Below, piece after piece: positions 45,217 through 53,096 of a stretch of 64,000 nt of DNA. The DNA is taken from NCBI RefSeq assembly GCF_008704495.1, contig NZ_CP023699.1:7316001-7380000 (forward strand), written 5' to 3'. This stretch comes from Streptomyces kanamyceticus. GTDB lineage: Bacteria > Actinomycetota > Actinomycetes > Streptomycetales > Streptomycetaceae. The notes under the pieces are model-generated. The model was not told the origin of the DNA. It saw only the letters and a program-made list of their open reading frames with translations, and did not search any database. Each line of letters begins with the position of its first letter. The stretch's first letter is position 1. The translations under genes and the position numbers were made by a program.

Positions 45217-45879
45217 TCACTCCGGAAGCCGGTAGCCCATCCCGCGCACCGTCTCCACCCGCTCCGCGCCCAGCTTCTTGCGCAGCGCCCGGACGTATAC
45301 GTCCACGATGTTGGAGCCCGGATCGAAGTCGTAGCCCCAGACGTGCGACAGGATCTGCTCCCGCGAGAGCACCTGCCCGGGGTGGCGCAGGAAGAGTTCG
45401 AGCAGCACGAACTCACGTGCCGTCAGATCCACCGTGCGCTCGCCCGAACGGGCCCTGCGGGTGCGCAGGTCGAGGGTGAGCTCTCCGCTGCGCAGCACCG
45501 TCACCTCGGGCGCCCGCGCCGCCGTGCGCAGCCGGAGCCGGACCCGCGCGAGCAGCTCCTCGAAGCGGAACGGCTTGGTCATCCAGTCGTCGGCGCCGCC
45601 CTCCAGGCCCGCCACGGTGTCCCGCACCGAGTCGCGGGCGGTGAGCACGATGACGGGCGTGCTCACCCGGGCCTCGCGCAGCTGCCGCAGGACCGTGAAG
45701 CCGTCCTTGCCGGGCAGCCCGATGTCCAGGACGACCAGGTCGAAGCCGCCGGTCAGGGCGTAGTCGTGGGCGCTGTCGCCGTCGCCGACCACGGTGGTGG
45801 TGAAGCCGTTGGCGCGCAGGCCCTTCTCGACGAAGGAGGCGATGCGCTCCTCGTCCTCCACGATCAGGATCCGGTTCAT
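45217..45879 (-). CDS. OmpR-family response regulator
   Basis: A 220-residue regulator. The receiver shows MNRILIVEDEERIASF, the phospho-acceptor Asp in LVVLDIGLPGKDG (about residue 52) and LTARD with the conserved Thr and MTKPF lysine. The winged helix has LTAREFVLLELFLRHPGQVLSREQI and YVRALRKKLG. The ATG overlaps the kinase stop (ATGA), so the pair is co-translated. Confidence 0.95.
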   Translation of the reverse strand: MNRILIVEDEERIASFVEKGLRANGFTTTVVGDGDSAHDYALTGGFDLVVLDIGLPGKDGFTVLRQLREARVSTPVIVLTARDSVRDTVAGLEGGADDWMTKPFRFEELLARVRLRLRTAARAPEVTVLRSGELTLDLRTRRARSGERTVDLTAREFVLLELFLRHPGQVLSREQILSHVWGYDFDPGSNIVDVYVRALRKKLGAERVETVRGMGYRLPE

Positions 45880-47324
45880 TGGTGCGCTGCCCCTTCCGAC
45901 TGCCCTGGTACGAGTACGAAGGTGGCGCCGCCGCCGTCCGTCGGGCGCAGTTCCACGCGCCCGCCGTGGCCCTCGGCGATCGCCTTCACGATGGCGAGGC
46001 CGAGCCCCGCACCGGTGGCACGGGAGCCGCGCCGCGCGGTGCCGCGCCGGAACCGTTCGAAGATCACCGCGGCGTCCTGCGGCTGTACGCCGGGTCCGGT
46101 GTCGGCGACGTACAGCTCGACGCGTCCCTCGCACAGCCGGGAGCCGATGCTGACGCGCTGGCCGGGCGCGGTGTGCTGGACGGCGTTCTGGGCCAGCTGC
46201 ACCATCGCCTGGGTGATGCGCTGGGGGTCGAGGTCGGTCTCGGCGTCGGCGACCTCGGCAAGGGCCCAGTCCCGCTCGCCGAGCGCCCGCGCCTTGACGA
46301 AGACGTCCGCGGTCAGCTCGGCGAGCTGCACCGGCTCCGGGGTGACGAAGTCGGGGCGCTCGGCCTTGGCGAGCAGCAGCAGGTCCTCGACGATGCGGCT
46401 CATCCGGTCCAGCTCCTCCGTCACGATGCGGACGGTCTCCTCGCGCTCGCCGGGATCGTCGCCCATGAGCTCCAGATGGCCGCGCACGATGGTGATCGGG
46501 GTGCGCAGCTCGTGGCCCGCGTCGTCGACGAACTCCCGCTGCGCGGCGAAGGCCCGCTCCAGGCGGTCCAGCATGCCGTTGAACGTCTCGGCGAGGGCCG
46601 CGATGTCGTCCCTGCCCTGGACCGGGATGCGCTGGGTCAGGTCCTGCTCGGTGAGCTGCGCCGCGGTCGTACGCACCAGGCGCACCGGCTTGAGGATGCG
46701 TCCGGCGACGGCCCAGCCGATGCCCGTCGTCATCAGGAGCGCGACCCCGGAGATCGCGAGCAGCATGGTGAACACGTCACCGGCCTTGGCCTGTTCGCCC
46801 GCAGGATGGAAGGCCACGACGAACGCGGCCGCCGGATGGCCGCCGCTCGGCGCGATCTCCACCTTCGCCCAGCGCACCTCGCCCAGGTCGCGGTGGAGCG
46901 TGCCGGTCGCGTCGGGGGACTCGAAGACCGTCCGCAGCGCGGCGGGGTCCTCGGCGAGCGGGTGGTCGATCCGCGGCTCGCGCGCCTGCTCCTTCTTCGC
47001 GGGCGCCTTGCCGGGCCTGCCGACCAGGCCGAGCAGTTCCTCGTCGGGGTCGGCGTACTGCCGGGACAGGAAGAGCCGGAGCAGCGGATCGGGCGCGGTG
47101 AACCGCTCGCCGGTGTGCGGATCGACGCCCTCGCGGGCCAGGTTGGTGAACTCCCCGGTCTCCTGGGCGAGGAGGCCGTCGATGCGGTGGTCGGCGTCGC
47201 GCAGCAGGACGGAACGGGTGGTGGCGGCGACGGCGGTCAGCGCCACGGCCATCACCACGAGGAGCCAGAGCAGGATGCGGACACGGGCCGATATCCAGCG
47301 GTGCGGGCGCTCAGCCGTCGTCAC
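45876..47324 (-). CDS. Sensor histidine kinase, EnvZ/HpkA-type
   Basis: A membrane kinase of 482 residues from the preferred start. It has a helix at the N-terminus (ARVRILLWLLVVMAVALTAVA), an extracytoplasmic sensor loop of about 150 residues, a second helix, a HAMP linker (VRTTAAQLTEQDLTQRI), the phospho-His in DDAGHELRTPITIVRGHLE, and ATPase boxes NAVQH, DTGPG and GAGLGLAIVKAIAEGHGG. The ATG 22 codons upstream would add a Thr-rich leader translated from the GAC repeats of the neighbouring gene; codon bias favours the neighbour's frame there, so I chose the GTG (VTTAERPHRW). Confidence 0.9.
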   Translation of the reverse strand: MTTAERPHRWISARVRILLWLLVVMAVALTAVAATTRSVLLRDADHRIDGLLAQETGEFTNLAREGVDPHTGERFTAPDPLLRLFLSRQYADPDEELLGLVGRPGKAPAKKEQAREPRIDHPLAEDPAALRTVFESPDATGTLHRDLGEVRWAKVEIAPSGGHPAAAFVVAFHPAGEQAKAGDVFTMLLAISGVALLMTTGIGWAVAGRILKPVRLVRTTAAQLTEQDLTQRIPVQGRDDIAALAETFNGMLDRLERAFAAQREFVDDAGHELRTPITIVRGHLELMGDDPGEREETVRIVTEELDRMSRIVEDLLLLAKAERPDFVTPEPVQLAELTADVFVKARALGERDWALAEVADAETDLDPQRITQAMVQLAQNAVQHTAPGQRVSIGSRLCEGRVELYVADTGPGVQPQDAAVIFERFRRGTARRGSRATGAGLGLAIVKAIAEGHGGRVELRPTDGGGATFVLVPGQSEGAAHQ

Positions 47325-47613
47325 CGGGGCCGTCGTCGTCGTTGTCGCCCCGGCCTTCGGTGCCTTCGTTGCCGTCGTCGTCGTTGTCATCGCCCGAGGG
47401 ATTCTCGCTCACCGGCGGCGGGGACACCTTCTCGTCGCTCGGCGTCGGCCGGGGGGTGGTGGGCTTCGACGACGGGGAGCCGGTCTCCAGCTCCACCTTG
47501 GGCGGCGCCTTGGGGGACTCGGGGCTGTCGGTCAAGGCGTAGCTGGTCGCGGCGATGCCCAGGGGGATCGCGACGACGGCGGCCAGGGCGGCCATGCGGT
47601 GGGAGAAGACCAT
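47311..47613 (-). CDS. Small anchored or secreted protein with Asp/Gly-rich tail
   Basis: A 100-residue protein with a hydrophobic signal or anchor at residues 7-25 (MAALAAVVAIPLGIAATSYA). A Pro/Ser/Thr-rich middle follows, then a very acidic tail made of GAC/GGC repeats (DDNDDDGNEG, GDNDDDGPGDDG). Its position at the head of the kinase operon and its exposed acidic tail suggest a cation- or envelope-sensing accessory, but this is a guess. It overlaps the kinase start. The start could also be the internal ATG at residue 7; neither has a good ribosome site. Confidence 0.6.
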   Translation of the reverse strand: MVFSHRMAALAAVVAIPLGIAATSYALTDSPESPKAPPKVELETGSPSSKPTTPRPTPSDEKVSPPPVSENPSGDDNDDDGNEGTEGRGDNDDDGPGDDG

Positions 47614-47726
47614 GACAGCGAGCGTGGCCGACGTACCGCGGCGCCAGGATGAGCGGCGGATGAAGAAACCCTCATGCGGGTCGGGCGACCGTCGGTGCCT
47701 ACGGAGCGGCGCCTACGAGGCGGTGG

Positions 47727-48008
47727 TCACGAGTCGAGGCCGATCGCGAACGCCGCTTCCAGGTCGTGCTGGGAGTACGTGCGGAACGCGACGTGCGTGT
47801 CCGTGCCCTCCACGCCCGGGATCTTGCTGATCCGGCCGGGGATGACGTCGGCGAGGTCGTCGTGGCGCGCGACGCGGACCATCGCGATCAGGTCGTACGT
47901 ACCGGTCACGGAGAAGACCTCGCTGACGCAGTCGAGCGCGGCGATCGACTCGGCGATCTCCGGAATCCGGTCCACGCTGGTCTTGATGAGGACGATCGCG
48001 GTGATCAC
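47727..48008 (-). CDS. Lrp/AsnC ligand-binding (RAM) domain protein without DNA-binding domain
   Basis: A 93-residue protein that is only the effector-binding half of an AsnC regulator: MITAIVLIKTSVDRIPEIAES, VSEVFSVTGTYDLIAMVRV and TDTHVAFRTYSQHDLEAAFAIG. Such stand-alone RAM domains form dimers or octamers and bind amino acids, and may modulate full-length relatives. The GTG overlaps the stop of the upstream rhomboid gene (GTGA), with GGGAGACAGCC upstream, so the two are co-translated. Confidence 0.87.
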   Translation of the reverse strand: MITAIVLIKTSVDRIPEIAESIAALDCVSEVFSVTGTYDLIAMVRVARHDDLADVIPGRISKIPGVEGTDTHVAFRTYSQHDLEAAFAIGLDS

Positions 48009-48736
48009 GGCTGGCTGTCTCCCTCGGTGGCCGGTGCTGTGCCCTTCACCTTAGCCCGCCACCCGTAGACGCCCCACGCGTACAGGAAGCCGAGGGAGAA
48101 GCCCACCAGGTGGGCCAGATAGGCCACCCCCGTGCCCTGACCGCCCTGCCCCGCCGCCAGCCACTGCAGCGCCACCCAGAACGGCAGCACCACCCAGGCG
48201 GGAAAGCGCAGCGGCAGGAAGAAGAGGAACGGGAAGAGGCTGGTGACGCGCGCCTTCGGGAAGAGATAGAGAAAGGCGCCGAGGACGGCCGAGATCGCCC
48301 CGGACGCCCCGACCAGCGTCTTGTCGGATCCGGCGTGCGCGGCCGCGTAGGCCAGGAGCGCGAAGTATCCGCAGACGACGTAGAAGAGCGCGTACTGGAG
48401 GTGGCCCATGCGGTCCTCGACCATCGCACCGAAGACGTACAAAAAGAGCATGTTTCCGAGCAGATGAAGCCAGCTTCCGTGCACGAACAGGGCGGTGAGC
48501 GGTCCCAGTGCGGCACGCGGGACACCGCTGAACAGTTCGACGGGTACCACCCCCCAGCGCTCGAAGTACGTCTGCTGCGCCGCGATCAGCCGGGCGCCGT
48601 CGCCGTACCCGGGGTTGAGCCCGGACACCGGGGAGACGACGAAGACCAGGCAGCAGACGACGATCAGTCCGTACGTCACGGGGGCGGACTGCCCCCGGAG
48701 CATCCGGCCCGCCGTCGAACCCCATGTGTTGATCAT
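48005..48736 (-). CDS. Rhomboid-family intramembrane serine protease
   Basis: A 243-residue, six- to seven-helix protease. The catalytic Ser is in GASGAISAVLGAF and the catalytic His in VAYLAHLVGFSLGF; the loop HGSWLHLLGNMLFLYVFG carries the conserved HxxxN-type oxyanion residues. Rhomboids cleave single-span membrane proteins inside the bilayer. The ATG has no strong ribosome site. The gene is translationally coupled to the RAM-domain protein that follows. Confidence 0.93.
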   Translation of the reverse strand: MINTWGSTAGRMLRGQSAPVTYGLIVVCCLVFVVSPVSGLNPGYGDGARLIAAQQTYFERWGVVPVELFSGVPRAALGPLTALFVHGSWLHLLGNMLFLYVFGAMVEDRMGHLQYALFYVVCGYFALLAYAAAHAGSDKTLVGASGAISAVLGAFLYLFPKARVTSLFPFLFFLPLRFPAWVVLPFWVALQWLAAGQGGQGTGVAYLAHLVGFSLGFLYAWGVYGWRAKVKGTAPATEGDSQP

Positions 48737-48864
48737 GAACAGAGCATGACGTAACGGGCGCTACCTGCACAGACCGCCATGCCGCGCCGGAGGCCGCCGC
48801 GTGGCACCCCTTACAGGCCTTAGGGTTACGGGCAATACGCAGCCGACGAAAGCGAACAGCCACG

Positions 48865-49104
48865 ATGACGGTTCCCCTGCCGACCGACTCCACCCGGTGG
48901 CGCTGCACGCTGTGCGGCAATCTCACGCGTTTCGACGTGACCCGCACGTCGAAGGTCGTCGAGTATGTCCATCTCGACCTGGCCGGTGAGTCGAACGTCG
49001 AGGAACGCGAGGTGGTCAGTGAGACCATCGAGTCCGTGCGCTGCCGCTGGTGCAACGCAGTGGACCAGGTGGAACTCGTGGACAGGCCGGGCACCGACTC
49101 CTGA
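48865..49104 (+). CDS. Small zinc-ribbon-like protein
   Basis: A 79-residue protein with two CxxC knuckles: CTLCGN near residue 14 and CRWCNA near residue 60, so it probably binds one zinc ion. The middle TSKVVEYVHLDLAGES is beta-strand-like. I do not recognise a function. The ATG lacks a clear ribosome site. It lies 34 bp before the NYN-domain gene on the same strand, so they may form an operon. Confidence 0.78.
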   Translation: MTVPLPTDSTRWRCTLCGNLTRFDVTRTSKVVEYVHLDLAGESNVEEREVVSETIESVRCRWCNAVDQVELVDRPGTDS

Positions 49105-49138
49105 GGGAGCGGGGCCCGCACAGCTAGTGGGGTGACGG

Positions 49139-50488
49139 ATGGTGGAGAGCGCGAGCGGGGAGCCGGACGACGGCGCCGCTGAGGTGCTCGACCGCCCGCT
49201 GCCCGACGGGGTGCGTCGGCGGGTCGTCCAGATCGCGTCGGACGGCTTCGGCGGGCTCACCCTGACCGAACTGCCCGCACAGCTGCGGCAGTACGCCCGC
49301 TTCACGCCCACGCGGCGCGCGAAGTTCGCGGGCAACGCCATGGCGGCGGCGCTGGAGAGCGACACCCTCTTCCGGCAGCGCATCGGTGAACGTCTCAGAG
49401 AGGCCCAGCCCGAGCTCGCGGGCGCCCTGGACGCGGGCTCGCCGCCCCCCGCAGCCGACCCCCTCGACGTCGCGGCCGCGGCGTACGTGCTGCGCCCCAC
49501 GGGCTGGGTGAAGCTGGTCACCGCGGCGGGCGAGGAGGCCCAGCGGGCCGACGCCGAGCGCGCCGACGAGGAGACCAGGGCCGAGCTGGATCGGCTGCGC
49601 GAGGAACTCGCCGCCGCCCGCGACCAGACCAGGGCGGAGACCGAGCGGCTGCGCACCGAGCTCGAATCGGCGCGCAGGGAAGCCGAATCGATGCACCGCA
49701 AGCTGCGCGGGGCCCTCAGCGACGTCAAGCGGGGCGAGGCCGCGCTGCGCAAGGTGGCCGGTGAGATGGAGTCGGTGCGCGCCGAGGGGCAGGCCCAGGT
49801 TTCCGCCGCGGAGAGCGAGACGCGGCGCGTCAAGGCGCGGCTCGCCGAGACCGAGGCCGCCCTCGAAGCCAGCCGCAGGGCCGCCCGCGAGGGGCGCAGC
49901 GTCGAGGACATGCGGGTGCGCCTGCTGCTCGACACGGTCCTGGAGTCCGCCCAGGGGCTGCGCCGCGAGCTGGCCCTGCCGCCCGTGTCGGTGCGGCCCG
50001 CGGAGACCGTCGACGCCGTGGAGCCGGGCCGGATGTCGCCCAAGGACATCGCGACCCGCGCGCTCTCCGAGAACGACCCGGCGATCCTGGACCAGTTGCT
50101 CGCCCTGCCCCAGGCCCACCTGGTCGTGGACGGCTACAACGTCACCAAGACCGGCTACCCCACGATGCCCCTGGAGAAGCAGCGGCTTCGGCTGCTCGGC
50201 TCGCTCTCGCAGCTGGCCCTGCAGTCGGGCGCGGAGGTCACCTGCGTCTTCGATGGCGCCGAGCTGGCCGCGCCGGTGCTGCTCGCGCCGCCGCGCGGGG
50301 TCAGGGTGCTCTTCTCCAAGCCCGGTGTGACGGCGGACGAGCTGATCCGCCAACTGGTGCGCGCGGAGCCGCCGGGGCGGCCGGTGGTCGTCGTCTCGAC
50401 CGACCGTGAAGTGGCCGACGGGATCGCCAAGGCGGGTGCGCGCCCGGTGGCTTCGGTGGTGCTCCTCAAGCGGCTTTCGCGGGGCTAA
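49139..50488 (+). CDS. NYN-domain (PIN-like, YacP-type) RNA-binding protein with coiled coil
   Basis: A 449-residue protein in three parts: an N-terminal helical region (residues 1-130), a long coiled coil rich in Glu/Arg/Ala (about 135-275), and a C-terminal NYN domain that begins AHLVVDGYNVTKTGYP and contains TCVFDGAEL and VVVVSTDREVADG. The Asp residues of VVDGYN, FDGAE and STDRE match the PIN-fold catalytic acids, so an RNase role is plausible. A GTG directly after the ATG is an alternative start. The preceding zinc-ribbon gene may be its partner. Confidence 0.88.
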   Translation: MVESASGEPDDGAAEVLDRPLPDGVRRRVVQIASDGFGGLTLTELPAQLRQYARFTPTRRAKFAGNAMAAALESDTLFRQRIGERLREAQPELAGALDAGSPPPAADPLDVAAAAYVLRPTGWVKLVTAAGEEAQRADAERADEETRAELDRLREELAAARDQTRAETERLRTELESARREAESMHRKLRGALSDVKRGEAALRKVAGEMESVRAEGQAQVSAAESETRRVKARLAETEAALEASRRAAREGRSVEDMRVRLLLDTVLESAQGLRRELALPPVSVRPAETVDAVEPGRMSPKDIATRALSENDPAILDQLLALPQAHLVVDGYNVTKTGYPTMPLEKQRLRLLGSLSQLALQSGAEVTCVFDGAELAAPVLLAPPRGVRVLFSKPGVTADELIRQLVRAEPPGRPVVVVSTDREVADGIAKAGARPVASVVLLKRLSRG

Positions 50489-50757
50489 GGGTGCGCAAGT
50501 AACTCCTGCGCCCTATGCCCGGATTGGGGCGCGCCGCACGCGACGTAGCGTCAGAAGATCATCACTGGCTGTGGGTTGTCGGTAAAGAATGCATGCGGCG
50601 AATCATTTTTTCCTGGTCAGGATTTGAACTGATCACAGGAAGGTCACTAATGTCTCGCCTCGAACCTCCGCTCGGTTGATCACCCATCCGGGGTGACGGC
50701 GGCGGTACCCGCCCACCGGGTCTCGGTAGGCGGCTGGAGGAAGAAGGAGCCGCCTTC
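50489..50757 (+). promoter_or_regulatory. Structured leader of the first NlpC/P60 gene
   Basis: No gene is seen in these 269 bp. The 3' part holds paired GC-rich segments (CACCC-atccg-GGGTG; ACCCGCCCACCGGGT) and ends in GGTCTCGGTAGGCGGCTGGAGG before the ribosome site AAGGAG. The GGTAGGCGG ending resembles the 3' end of ydaO/c-di-AMP riboswitches that precede cell-wall hydrolase genes in Streptomyces, but I cannot find the rest of that consensus. Treat it as a structured leader of unknown type. Confidence 0.35.
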
Positions 50758-51792
50758 GTGGCGTCCCACCGTCGACCCAAGCAGCCGAGCCGCACCCGCG
50801 TGAGCGTGCTCACCGCGACCGCCGCCGCTGCCGTCGCCCTCACGTCGCAGGGCGCCGCCCAGGCCGCGCCGAAGCCGAGCAAGGACGAGGTCAAGTCCAA
50901 GGTCGACGCGCTCTACGAAGACGCGGGCCGGGCCACCGACAAGTACAACGGGGCCAAGGAGAAGCAGGAGAAGCTCGAGAAGCAGATCGGCGACCTCCAG
51001 GACAAGGTCGCCCGCGGCCAGGAGGAGCTCAACGACCTGCGCGGCGGCCTCGGTTCGATGGCCAGCGCCCAGTACCGCTCCGGCGGCATCGACCCCTCCC
51101 TGCAGCTCTTCCTCTCCTCCGACCCGGACAACTACCTCGACAAGGCGTCCGCCCTCGACCAGCTGAGCAGCAAGCAGGTCGAGTCGCTCAAGAAGATCCA
51201 GGAGAAGCAGCGGGACCTCGCGCAGCAGCGCAAGGAGGCCGCGGGCAAGCTGGACGACCTCGCGGACACCCGCAAGGAGCTCGGCCGCAAGAAGCAGGAA
51301 GTCCAGGGCAAGCTCGGCGAGGCGCAGAAGCTCCTCAACACGCTGACCGCCAAGGAGAAGCAGGCCCTGGCGGCCAAGGACAAGCAGCGCGCGAGCCGCG
51401 CCGCCGACGACCGCGCGGACCTCGGCAAGGAGGCCCCGGCCTCCAACCGCGGCGCCGCCGCCCTCTCCGCCGCGGCCACCCAGCTCGGCAAGCCGTACGT
51501 CTCCGGCGGCTCGGGCCCCAACTCCTACGACTGCTCCGGGCTCACCCAGTGGGCGTACAACCAGGCCGGGGTCTCCATCACCCGGACCACGTACACCCAG
51601 CAGAACGACGGCACGCGGCTCGGCCGCGGCGAGCTGAAGCCCGGCGACCTGGTGTTCTTCAACAACCTCGCGCACGTCGGCTTCTACGCGGGCAACGGCC
51701 AGGTGCTGCACGCCCCCAAGCCCGGTGCCGTGGTGCGCTACGAGTCGATGGCCTACCTGGGCACCTTCCAGTTCGGCGTCCGCGTCGCCTGA
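50758..51792 (+). CDS. Secreted NlpC/P60 peptidoglycan hydrolase, paralogue 1
   Basis: A 344-residue secreted protein: signal peptide (VLTATAAAAVALTSQGAAQAA, cut near residue 36), a long coiled coil (residues 40-215) and a C40 peptidase domain. The catalytic Cys is in NSYDCSGLTQWAYNQAG, with His in NLAHVGFYAG and the third residue His in QVLHAP. It cleaves peptide stems in peptidoglycan. The start is GTG after AAGGAG. The next gene is a paralogue, so this is a tandem duplication. Confidence 0.94.
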   Translation: MASHRRPKQPSRTRVSVLTATAAAAVALTSQGAAQAAPKPSKDEVKSKVDALYEDAGRATDKYNGAKEKQEKLEKQIGDLQDKVARGQEELNDLRGGLGSMASAQYRSGGIDPSLQLFLSSDPDNYLDKASALDQLSSKQVESLKKIQEKQRDLAQQRKEAAGKLDDLADTRKELGRKKQEVQGKLGEAQKLLNTLTAKEKQALAAKDKQRASRAADDRADLGKEAPASNRGAAALSAAATQLGKPYVSGGSGPNSYDCSGLTQWAYNQAGVSITRTTYTQQNDGTRLGRGELKPGDLVFFNNLAHVGFYAGNGQVLHAPKPGAVVRYESMAYLGTFQFGVRVA

Positions 51793-52018
51793 CCCGGACG
51801 TCAACGCGCTGTCGGCACCGCCCAAACGGGCGAATTCCGGCAACTCCCGCTGACCCCACGCCCCGTTGATGACCTGCGTCTGAGGCGGGGCGTCGGGCTG
51901 TCCGCGCACTTTCCGCACCCCGCGAGGTCTTTGGCCCCTCCGTAGTCGCACGGCTACTGTCGGCGCGCATTCCCCCGGACAACCGGGGGTCCTTCAGCGG
52001 AAGGGAGAGCGGCGTCCC

Positions 52019-53059
52019 GTGGGGTCCCATCGCCGTCCCGCACAGCCCGGTCTCGACCGGAGCACGCGCGTCACCGTTCTTTCCGTCGCCGCGGTCACCG
52101 CGGCGACGGCCTTCGGCGCGGCGCCCGCCGGCGCAGCGCCGCGGGACAAGCCGTCCGACACCCGGGCCCAGGTGGACCGGCTGTACGAACAGGCCGAGCA
52201 GGCGACCGAGTCGTACAACAAGGCCGATGAGCGCGCGGACAAGCTGCGCGCGCAGGTCGAGCGGACCAAGGACAGCGTCGCGCGCGGCCAGGAGCGCATC
52301 AACACGATGCGCGGCGCGCTCGGTTCGCTGGCGGGCGCGCAGTACCGCGAGGGCGGCATCGACCCGTCCCTGGCCCTGATGCTCTCCTCCGACCCGGACG
52401 GCTACCTGGAGAAGGCCGCCGCCCTGGACCGCATCGGGTCCCGACAGGCGGGCGAGCTCAAGGACCTCCAGCAGGCCCAGCGGGAGCTCTCCCAGCAGCG
52501 CGCGGAGGCCACCCGCAAGCTGGCCGAGCTGGAGAAGAGCCGCACCGCGGTCGCCCGCCACAAGCGCACCGTCGAGCACAAGCTCGCCAAGGCGAGGCGG
52601 CTGCTCAACTCGATGCCGAGCAAGGAGCGCGAGGAGTACGACAGGTCCTCGCGCTCCGGTGAGGGAGGGCGCGCCGAGCTGCCCGACCTCGCGGGCGCGG
52701 GCGCCGCGTCCTCCTCGCGCGCCGCCGCCGCGCTCGCCGCCGCGCGGACCGCGGTCGGCCGCCCCTACGTGTGGGGCGCCAACGGGCCCTCCGGCTTCGA
52801 CTGTTCGGGCCTCACCCAGTGGTCGTACGCCCAGGCGGGGGTCGGCCTGCCGCGCACCTCGCAGGCCCAGCGGTACGCGGGGCGCCAGGTGCCGCTGTCC
52901 CAGGCGCAGCCGGGCGACCTGGTCGCCTACCGCGACGACGCCAGCCACATCGGGATGTACGTGGGCAACGGCCAGGTGGTGCACGCCCCCTACCCCGGCG
53001 CCTCGGTGCGCTACGACCCGGTGGGCATGATGCCGGTCTCGTCCGTGACCCGGGTCTGA
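52019..53059 (+). CDS. Secreted NlpC/P60 peptidoglycan hydrolase, paralogue 2
   Basis: A 346-residue homologue with the same plan: signal peptide, coiled coil, C40 domain with SGFDCSGLTQWSYAQAG, DASHIGMYVGNG and QVVHAPYPGAS. Identity to paralogue 1 is clearest in the first coil (GSLAGAQYREGGIDPSL versus GSMASAQYRSGGIDPSL) and the catalytic domain. Linker regions have diverged and are Arg-rich here. The start is GTG; AAGGGAGA lies upstream. The 226-bp gap between them has a CCCCCGG-acaa-CCGGGGG hairpin, so each gene may be expressed on its own. Confidence 0.93.
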   Translation: MGSHRRPAQPGLDRSTRVTVLSVAAVTAATAFGAAPAGAAPRDKPSDTRAQVDRLYEQAEQATESYNKADERADKLRAQVERTKDSVARGQERINTMRGALGSLAGAQYREGGIDPSLALMLSSDPDGYLEKAAALDRIGSRQAGELKDLQQAQRELSQQRAEATRKLAELEKSRTAVARHKRTVEHKLAKARRLLNSMPSKEREEYDRSSRSGEGGRAELPDLAGAGAASSSRAAAALAAARTAVGRPYVWGANGPSGFDCSGLTQWSYAQAGVGLPRTSQAQRYAGRQVPLSQAQPGDLVAYRDDASHIGMYVGNGQVVHAPYPGASVRYDPVGMMPVSSVTRV

Positions 53060-53096
53060 CCGGCGGCTCGGACGCGCAGCACCGTACGATCGGAAC

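Noticed and set aside
51793..52018. ydaO riboswitch before the second NlpC/P60 gene
   Set aside because: Only a CCCCCGG-acaa-CCGGGGG hairpin; none of the conserved riboswitch core.
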